Assembly (NCBI GenBank): GCA_948742005.1
Contig: CAPYQR010000015.1
Location: 1 to 11,537 of the forward strand
DNA: 11,537 nucleotides
DNA from: an uncultured bacterium
GTDB taxonomy: Bacteria > Cyanobacteriota > Vampirovibrionia > Gastranaerophilales > Gastranaerophilaceae
Direction: 5' to 3'
The position numbers were made by a program, and so were the translations under genes. Shown here in pieces: positions 6,817 through 11,537 of the stretch. Positions within the stretch are counted from its first letter, which is position 1. Each line of letters begins with the position of its first letter. The notes beneath the pieces are model-generated. The model did no database searches. It saw nothing but the letters and a program-made list of their open reading frames with translations, and was not told the DNA's origin.

Positions 6817-6847
6817 ATTATAATAACATATATTTATATCGTTGTAA
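6817..6847 (-). promoter_or_regulatory. Promoter of the 30-residue peptide gene
   Basis: On the minus strand a perfect TATAAT (6822-6817). The -35 is weak: TTACAA (6847-6842) at 19 nt, or ACAACG (6845-6840) at 17. The predicted start near 6810-6811 coincides with the first base of the 5' block that pairs with the 3' end. Confidence 0.55.
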
Positions 6848-6876
6848 ATTAATACAAATTTAATTTATATTAATTT

Positions 6877-7146
6877 CTAATCTTCTTCTAAAGAGAAATC
6901 TTTTCCAAGTTTTTCTTTTAGTTCTTTCATTAAAATATCGGGTTCTATTTCTAAACCGTCAGAAATTTTTAAAAAGTTTGAAAGTTTTATATCATCACAA
7001 AAAGCATTTTCAATATACGCCCACGTAGCCTTGGGAACAGAGGCTTCGGCTGATATCTGATATATAGATTTTCCAATTTGTATTCGATGATATTTTACTA
7101 TTTTTGCAAAAGTTTTACTAAGTATTGTTCCAGTTTTTTCTTGCAT
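6877..7146 (-). CDS. XRE-family helix-turn-helix regulator (89 aa)
   Basis: A compact protein that is almost only a Cro/C1-type domain. Helix 1 is around FAKIVKYHRIQIGKS, helix 2 YQISAEASV, recognition helix KATWAYIENA, then LSNFLKISDGLEIEPDIL and an acidic end SLEED. The usual Gln of the T-Q motif is replaced, since the segment reads KSIYQIS, so it is a divergent member. A near-perfect 22-bp palindrome (7176-7197) lies 30 nt upstream of the ATG and is the obvious candidate autoregulatory operator. It is followed on the same strand, after about 146 nt, by the 30-residue peptide gene, which has its own promoter. Confidence 0.82.
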   Translation of the reverse strand: MQEKTGTILSKTFAKIVKYHRIQIGKSIYQISAEASVPKATWAYIENAFCDDIKLSNFLKISDGLEIEPDILMKELKEKLGKDFSLEED

Positions 7147-7175
7147 ATTTTTATTTTAATGATAAATTTATTTAA

Positions 7176-7197
7176 ATAGTCTGATACATCAGACTAT
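7176..7197. promoter_or_regulatory. Palindromic operator candidate upstream of the 89-aa XRE gene
   Basis: ATAGTCTGAT (7176-7185), two central bases AC, then ATCAGACTAT (7188-7197): ten perfect pairs on each side. It lies about 30 nt before the ATG of a HTH regulator, where a core promoter would be. The compact two-fold symmetry fits a homodimeric repressor better than an RNA hairpin, since the 2-nt gap leaves no proper loop. Confidence 0.6.
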
Positions 7198-7268
7198 AAG
7201 TGAGGTTACTATGAGCGGATAATTCAAGTATCTAAAACATCTTTAATAATATTCAAAATGATGCCTAA

Positions 7269-7481
7269 TTACTTACGATTGGCAGCTTTTAATAATTTAT
7301 TTATTTTATCAATCGTTTCAATGTCAGAATCATCATTTGTATTTATAAATAATTGATAAGGCTCAACATTTAATGCTTTTGAAAAAACCGGTATTTTGCC
7401 AAAGCTGATATTATTTTTGCCTGTTTCAACATAACCGATTGTGTTTGGCGAAATTCTATCGTTTCGGCAAGTTTTTTGCAT
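7269..7481 (-). pseudogene. Broken XRE helix-turn-helix gene
   Basis: The frame from ATG 7481 reads SPNTIGYVETGKNNISFGK and then FSKALNVEPYQLF, the second half of a Cro/C1 domain. Its first nine residues (MQKTCRNDR) make no sense for the family. The next frame over the same bases reads KKLAETIEF, exactly the missing helix 2, and would join SPNT if one T were restored in the GAATTTCGCC stretch (about 7455-7464). So a one-base loss has split the domain. Helix 1 is absent altogether: a TAA stands just upstream in the helix-2 frame, and it is the stop of the 68-aa ORF. I read this as a decayed, N-terminally truncated regulator. A sequencing error could explain the frameshift but not the missing helix 1. 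Confidence 0.65.
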
Positions 7482-7483
7482 AA

Positions 7484-7690
7484 TTATTCCATTTCAATAA
7501 AATAAATATTTAATTCCCCTGCTTGATTTTTCAAATGGTCAATTACAGGAATAATTGTATCAATCGTTTCAATATTTGAAATATATTTATGACAAAACCA
7601 AGATGAAACTAAGGATAATTTATAAACATCATCAGAAAGTTTGTATATTTTTTGAAAATCTTTTTCTTTAATTGTATATTCTTTTTCCAT
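7484..7690 (-). CDS. Hypothetical protein, 68 aa
   Basis: I do not recognise it. It starts MEKEYTIKEKDFQKIYKL and ends ELNIYFIEME, is largely helical, and has one Cys/Trp/Phe cluster (SSWFCHKY) in the middle. No signal peptide or membrane segment is seen. Its stop is three bases before the ATG of the broken XRE ORF, so the two were probably one transcription unit, a common small-protein-plus-regulator pairing. No convincing Shine-Dalgarno lies before the ATG at 7690. A weak -10 (TATGAT in GCAATATGATAAAG, about 7720 on the minus strand) may serve it. The real gene could be longer or itself a remnant. Confidence 0.5.
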   Translation of the reverse strand: MEKEYTIKEKDFQKIYKLSDDVYKLSLVSSWFCHKYISNIETIDTIIPVIDHLKNQAGELNIYFIEME

Positions 7691-7794
7691 AATATTATTT
7701 TAATCTTTCAACAAAACGACTTTATCATATTGCAAATTACTAATCCATAAAATATTCAGGTAAAAAACAGATATAATTATCTTATTGTTTAAAC

Positions 7795-7838
7795 AAAAAA
7801 CAAACCCCTCAAATCTTTTCAAATTCAAAGGGCTGTTT
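7795..7838 (-). terminator. Terminator of pgk
   Basis: On the minus strand AAAC plus CCCTTTGAAT pair with ATTTGAGGGG plus GTTT (stem across 7838-7802, with an AG bulge and several G-U pairs), followed by G and six T (7800-7795). It lies about 55-95 nt after the pgk stop. Confidence 0.75.
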
Positions 7839-7892
7839 AATAAAATTATGGAATCTTTTTAATTATTATAACATAAATTCTTCCAGGATATC

Positions 7893-9092
7893 TTAATCAT
7901 CCAACGCATCAACGCCGGGGAGAACTTTCCCTTCGATAAATTCTAACGATGCACCCCCGCCTGTTGAAACATGGGTAAAATCTTCGCTTTTAGCAAATTT
8001 TTTCGCAGCAGAAACAGAATCCCCTCCGCCGATAACAGAAGTTGCACCTTGTTTTGTAGCTTCAACTACCGCTTCTAAAACCGCTTTTGTTCCTTGTGCG
8101 AATTTTAGGTTTTCAAAAGCACCGACAGGGCCGTTCATCAAAATTGTCTTGGAAGATTTAATAACGTCCGCAAAAGCCTTTTGAGTTTCAGGGCCTGCAT
8201 CAACCCCCTCAAAACCATCGGGAATATTTTTAACATCAACGACTTTATTTTCGCCGTTTCCTGAAAAATCATTCGTTACAAGAACATCACTCGCCAAAAC
8301 AAGATTAACGCCTTTTTCTTTCGCTTTCTTTTCAATTGCAAGCGCGGTTTCCATTTGGTCATCTTCGCAAATAGAATTGCCGATTTTGCCGCCATTTGCT
8401 TTAACAAAAGTATAAGCCATACCGCCGCCTATGATTAAATTATCGACTTTATCGATTAAATTTTCCAAAACGCCGATTTTAGTTGACACTTTAGCGCCGC
8501 CCACGATTGCGGTGAAAGGATGAGCAGGATTATTCAACGCTTCGCCTAAGCATCTTAATTCTTTTTCCATTAAAAGTCCTGAAACGGCAGGTTTTAAAAC
8601 AAGCGCAAGTTTTGCTGTTGATGTGTGTTTTCTGTGAGCTGCGCCGAACGCATCGTTAACATAAAAATCACCTAATTTTGCTAATTCGTTTGCAAAAGTC
8701 ATATCATCATCTTTTGCTTCTTCAGCTTTATAAAAGCGGATGTTTTCAAGTAATGCTACCTGACCTTCTTTTAAAGCTTCTAATTCTTTATCAGCACCTT
8801 GACCGACTAAAGATTTAACAAACAAAACTTCTTCGCCTAAAATCTTTGATAAATATTTTGCAACGGGTTCTAAACTGAATTCCGGTTTAACTTCGCCTTT
8901 CGGACGGCCAAGATGAGCCATTAAGATAACTTTTGCGCCTTTTTCTTTTAAAAATTTAACGGTAGGTAAAATTGCTTGAATTCTTGTATCATCTGTTACA
9001 TTTTGGTTTTCATCCAGCGGAACATTAACATCAACACGAACCAACGCGCGTTTGCCTTTAATATCCCCTAAATCTTTGATAGATTTTTTCAT
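7893..9092 (-). CDS. pgk: Phosphoglycerate kinase
   Basis: Glycolytic enzyme transferring phosphate from 1,3-bisphosphoglycerate to ADP in the cytoplasm, reversible in gluconeogenesis. The 399-residue length is normal. N-domain substrate-binding motifs: RVDVNVP (19-25), HLGRP (60-64), and the NDAFGAAHRKHTS block (146-158). C-domain nucleotide-binding motifs: GGAKVSTK (198-205), GGGMAYTF (222-229), NGPVGAFE (320-327), the GGGDS loop (355-359), and the closing STGGGASLEF (376-385). The ATG at 9092 has a strong AAAAGGAG about 8 nt upstream. It stands alone here: no gap or tpiA neighbour is in view. Termination is at 7795-7838. Very secure. Confidence 0.98.
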   Translation of the reverse strand: MKKSIKDLGDIKGKRALVRVDVNVPLDENQNVTDDTRIQAILPTVKFLKEKGAKVILMAHLGRPKGEVKPEFSLEPVAKYLSKILGEEVLFVKSLVGQGADKELEALKEGQVALLENIRFYKAEEAKDDDMTFANELAKLGDFYVNDAFGAAHRKHTSTAKLALVLKPAVSGLLMEKELRCLGEALNNPAHPFTAIVGGAKVSTKIGVLENLIDKVDNLIIGGGMAYTFVKANGGKIGNSICEDDQMETALAIEKKAKEKGVNLVLASDVLVTNDFSGNGENKVVDVKNIPDGFEGVDAGPETQKAFADVIKSSKTILMNGPVGAFENLKFAQGTKAVLEAVVEATKQGATSVIGGGDSVSAAKKFAKSEDFTHVSTGGGASLEFIEGKVLPGVDALDD

Positions 9093-9274
9093 AATCTAAA
9101 ACTCCTTTTATTTTTGGTTTAACAAGGTTATTTTAAAATAAAGAAAAAGATTCTTCAAGATTGGTGTTTTTTCAAATGTAACGAAATGTTAAAAAAAGAA
9201 TTAACATTGAAATCATACAAATAAAAAAGTTTTTATTTATATATAAGATATCAAGAAAAAGGATATAAAAGACT

Positions 9275-9484
9275 ATGGACAGCAGAACTTGTTCGATTTT
9301 ATTAAATTTGGATTTAAACTTAGATGTTTCACCAAGCGTTGCGACAAATTACCAATCATCTAAAGAAAAAATCACACAATCTGCAAAAGAAGATAACGTT
9401 AAAAGCTATTCAACATTACGCTCAACCGTTAAAGAAAGCTTTTTAACAGGTTCTTTGAAATACGGCCGTAATTTTATCATGTAA
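9275..9484 (+). CDS. Small protein of unknown function, 69 aa
   Basis: I do not recognise it. It begins MDSRTCSILLNLDLNLDVS, is rich in Ser/Thr/Lys and Asn, and ends GSLKYGRNFIM. No membrane helix, signal peptide or cysteine pair is seen; it looks soluble and perhaps partly disordered. AAAGGA lies about 12 nt before the ATG, a little far. It is divergent from pgk and precedes the flagellar operon on the same strand by 164 nt, but that operon has its own promoter (9582-9611). Codon use looks like that of the neighbours, and the opposite strand holds no competing gene, so it is probably real. Confidence 0.55.
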   Translation: MDSRTCSILLNLDLNLDVSPSVATNYQSSKEKITQSAKEDNVKSYSTLRSTVKESFLTGSLKYGRNFIM

Positions 9485-9581
9485 TTAATGTATTGATGAT
9501 GATTTTCCTCCTCCGTTTTTAAATGTAAAACTTTTTGCAATTTTATTTCTTTTTTGTTAAATTTTAATTTTTTTTAATAAA

Positions 9582-9611
9582 TTGCCTTTGCCGAAAATAA
9601 AATTATATAAT
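9582..9611 (+). promoter_or_regulatory. Promoter of the flagellar gene pair
   Basis: TTGCCT (9582-9587), an 18-nt spacer and a perfect TATAAT (9606-9611), about 38 nt before the GTG start. It looks like a housekeeping (sigma-70-like) promoter. I see no GG-N10-GC sigma-54 pattern here. Confidence 0.55.
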
Positions 9612-9648
9612 ATCTGTGGGGATTTATAGCTTGAAATAAGGTAAATTC

Positions 9649-10878
9649 GTGGCACAGAAAGCAAAAATTTTTTATGAGAATGATTTTTCTGATTTCATCG
9701 CTTCAATAACAGATGCGGTGCATATTGCCATTGAAAAATTCTGGGAACAGGATGTAAAGCTTAAAATCCGTGCTATGAACACATTTCGCGAACTTCGGGA
9801 TGAAAAACTTGTTTCGGGAGTTGATTTTTTTTCAAGCCAAATAAAAGTAGAAAGCCACAAACCGATTACAATCAGGCTTGACAATTTATTTATTGAAAAC
9901 TTCTTTGAAATCGCCCTGAACGGTAATTTGGAAGCAGAAGCGGGTGGAAATTTTGCGCTTTCTTCTATGAGCAGGCTTGAAGTTAAAATTTTGAACAGTT
10001 TTTGTGAATTTTTATACAAAAAAATAAAAGATATCCTGCTTCCTGTTTCAACCGTGAAATTAAGCGAAAAAAGCGAAAAAAAGATTAATATTTTATTTTA
10101 TGTTTCAACAAAAAATTCAGTTTCATCTAACATTTTAATAACAATCCCTCTGGATAGAATTGATTTATCAAAGCTTGAAAAAGCACAAAATTTCTCAGAT
10201 GAGGATTTTATTCACCAGTCAACTTTTGTTGATATTCAAATAGGAACATCAAAAATTTCTCTTAACGACCTGAAACATTTGGAGGCTGGCGACATTATTC
10301 TTTTAGAAGAAAGTGATATTAAAAAAGCTGTTTTAATTTCAGGAGATTTTGAAAAAAAATTCAATTTAAAACCCGACAATTCTTTAATCTTGGATATAGA
10401 AAACAATCAAAACGAAGAATTTGACAACAAAACACACGATAATACATATAATGAAACCGATTACGAGGTAATAATGGAAAAAAATTTATGGGATGATATT
10501 CAAGTCGAAATCAGCGCAGAATTTGCAAAAGTCAAAATGTCAATTGGCGAATTAAAACAAATCACCAAAGGTCAGGTTGTCGATTTGGGTTCTGTTTTTG
10601 AAAATGAACTATCGCTTTTTGTTGAAAACAAAAAAGTTGCAAAAGGCGAGCTTTTAATCATCAACGACCGCTACGCCGTGCGTTTGAATGAAGTTATGAG
10701 TTCAAATGTTAAAAAAACCAATCAAAATCAAATTCAAGAAACACAAAAAGAGCCTCAAAATCAAAAAAACTCTGAAGATGAGATTGAAGAAGAAATAAAA
10801 GAAAACGCCCCGCAGGAAAATTTGAACGAAGAAGAAGTACAAGATGAAGAATTTGATTATTCTGATTTTGAAAAATAA
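9649..10878 (+). CDS. FliM/FliN-family flagellar switch protein with two SpoA domains
   Basis: A 409-residue cytoplasmic component of the flagellar C-ring/switch. The N-terminal about 130 residues resemble part of a FliM middle domain (around RLEVKILNSFCEFLYKKI). The first SpoA domain is at about 190-250 (VDIQIGTSKISLNDLKHLEAGD) and the second at about 280-350 (DIQVEISAEFAKVKMSIGEL, then GELLIINDRYAVRLNEV). The second is the FliN-like one. A strongly acidic tail (351-409) is unusual. The start is GTG at 9649 with AAGG 7 nt upstream; no ATG fits as well. Two tandem SpoA domains also occur in SctQ-type proteins of injectisomes, but the FliO-like gene 39 nt downstream favours a flagellum. FliM, FliN or FliY naming is not settled by sequence, so I give no symbol. 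Confidence 0.82.
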   Translation: MAQKAKIFYENDFSDFIASITDAVHIAIEKFWEQDVKLKIRAMNTFRELRDEKLVSGVDFFSSQIKVESHKPITIRLDNLFIENFFEIALNGNLEAEAGGNFALSSMSRLEVKILNSFCEFLYKKIKDILLPVSTVKLSEKSEKKINILFYVSTKNSVSSNILITIPLDRIDLSKLEKAQNFSDEDFIHQSTFVDIQIGTSKISLNDLKHLEAGDIILLEESDIKKAVLISGDFEKKFNLKPDNSLILDIENNQNEEFDNKTHDNTYNETDYEVIMEKNLWDDIQVEISAEFAKVKMSIGELKQITKGQVVDLGSVFENELSLFVENKKVAKGELLIINDRYAVRLNEVMSSNVKKTNQNQIQETQKEPQNQKNSEDEIEEEIKENAPQENLNEEEVQDEEFDYSDFEK

Positions 10879-10917
10879 GTTTTAAAAAAGTTAAAAAACA
10901 AAAAAGGAAACGGAAAA

Positions 10918-11537
10918 ATGTTATCATATTTAGCCTCATTTATATTTTATACGCTCGGAATGATTGGTATTTTGCTGATTGGTTTTGTCGTTTACAAAAA
11001 AATGTCACCAATTGAAAAAGGCAACAACAAAGGAGTAATCAAAATCTTAGACAGCCTGCCAATCGGGAATAAAAAGGTTTTGCTTGTTGTTAAAATTAAA
11101 AATGAAAAATTTTTAATAGCATCGGGACTTGAACACACAACGTTTTTATCAAAGCTGGATGATGAAAATCAAATTTCAAAAAGACAGGTTAAAATCCAAA
11201 CCAAAAAACCGAATAACTCCGAACAAATACAAGGAATAGGGCAAATTGCGCAGCAAATACAAGAAAATTCAATAAAATTACAAAACCTAAACCAAAACCA
11301 AACAGAAAAGCCGATTCAAAACGAAACTCAAGCTTGGAACAATATACAACAAGGAGCAAAAAATGTTGAAGTAGCAAACCTTGAAAATTTCAGAAATGTT
11401 ATTCAAACACAGCTTGAAAACGAACAGGAATATAAACAGGAAGATGAACTCAAAACATTAAGACTTCAAAAACTTCAAAAAAAATTCGATGACCTTTATT
11501 ATAAAGACGAAGTTGTAAAAATGACTTCTCCTATTGA
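10918..11537 (+). CDS. fliO: FliO-like flagellar export apparatus protein, 3' end cut
   Basis: FliO is a small bitopic membrane protein that helps assemble the FliP pore of the flagellar export gate. The ORF starts at ATG 10918 behind AAGGAA and is still open after 206 codons at the window edge. One membrane helix lies at about residues 4-26 (FIFYTLGMIGILLIGFVVY). After it comes the FliO-type domain IKILDSLPIGNKKVLLVVKI then FLIASG (about 40-70). The rest, Gln/Asn-rich (about 95-150) and then charged and coiled-coil-like (about 155-200), is far longer than the usual FliO tail. It follows the SpoA-domain gene by 39 nt, as fliO follows fliM/fliN in many operons; fliP would be expected next. Family call is good, not certain, because FliO is poorly conserved. 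Confidence 0.75.
   Translation, partial: MLSYLASFIFYTLGMIGILLIGFVVYKKMSPIEKGNNKGVIKILDSLPIGNKKVLLVVKIKNEKFLIASGLEHTTFLSKLDDENQISKRQVKIQTKKPNNSEQIQGIGQIAQQIQENSIKLQNLNQNQTEKPIQNETQAWNNIQQGAKNVEVANLENFRNVIQTQLENEQEYKQEDELKTLRLQKLQKKFDDLYYKDEVVKMTSPI

Noticed and set aside
7865..7870. TATAAT on the minus strand just after pgk
   Set aside because: No -35 at a sensible distance, and the pgk terminator follows almost at once; probably chance in AT-rich sequence.
9421..9483. 20-codon minus-strand ORF with GGAGGAGG upstream
   Set aside because: The ribosome-site-like sequence is about 25 nt from the ATG, no promoter is evident, and the ORF lies inside the 69-aa gene.
11189..11377. Minus-strand Phe/Leu-rich ORF opposite the FliO-like gene
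   Set aside because: It is the antisense shadow of a Gln/Asn/Lys-rich coding stretch, with no start signals.

Overview
AT-rich bacterial DNA made of conserved housekeeping genes at both ends and a roughly 3 kb accessory patch in the middle. My best guess at the source is an uncultured gut-type bacterium of the Gastranaerophilales (Melainabacteria/Vampirovibrionia). That rests on low GC, gene style and flagellar genes in an otherwise small-genome-like setting; it is an impression, not a demonstrated placement, and another AT-rich flagellated phylum is possible.

Layout. 1-570 (-): the 5' part of prfB (release factor 2), with the programmed +1 frameshift at an in-frame UGA. 696-2795 (+): groES-groEL, separated by a 159-nt spacer that contains two large, mutually exclusive RNA structures. 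2818-2852: a strong bidirectional terminator. 2859-4715 (-): dnaX. 4716-7801: the accessory patch. 7893-9092 (-): pgk. 9275-9484 (+): an unknown 69-residue protein. 9649 to the end (+): a FliM/FliN-family switch protein with two SpoA domains, then a FliO-like protein cut by the window edge, i.e. the start of a flagellar export/switch operon.

The accessory patch holds three intact XRE-type helix-turn-helix genes, one broken XRE gene, and two small proteins of unknown function. It also holds two very short hydrophobic-peptide genes (25 and 30 codons) that standard gene callers would probably miss. Each peptide gene has its own consensus-like promoter. Each is met head-on by a second promoter on the opposite strand, whose predicted transcript of about 110-125 nt covers the 3' UTR and part of the peptide ORF and ends at a terminator hairpin lying inside that ORF. 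The first peptide mRNA has a 5' UTR hairpin that buries its Shine-Dalgarno sequence. The second has 5' and 3' ends complementary to each other in two blocks, reminiscent of hok-type foldback. I read both as candidate type I toxin-antitoxin modules in opposite orientation. A third small structured RNA, with promoter, GAAA-loop hairpin and T-tract terminator, is predicted at 6359-6434 (-).

How it fits together: the flanks supply chaperonin, replication clamp loader, glycolysis and motility. The middle looks like a repeatedly remodelled regulatory/defence-type patch inserted between dnaX and pgk, with regulators, antisense RNAs and decay products. No tRNA, rRNA, transposase or CRISPR array was seen.
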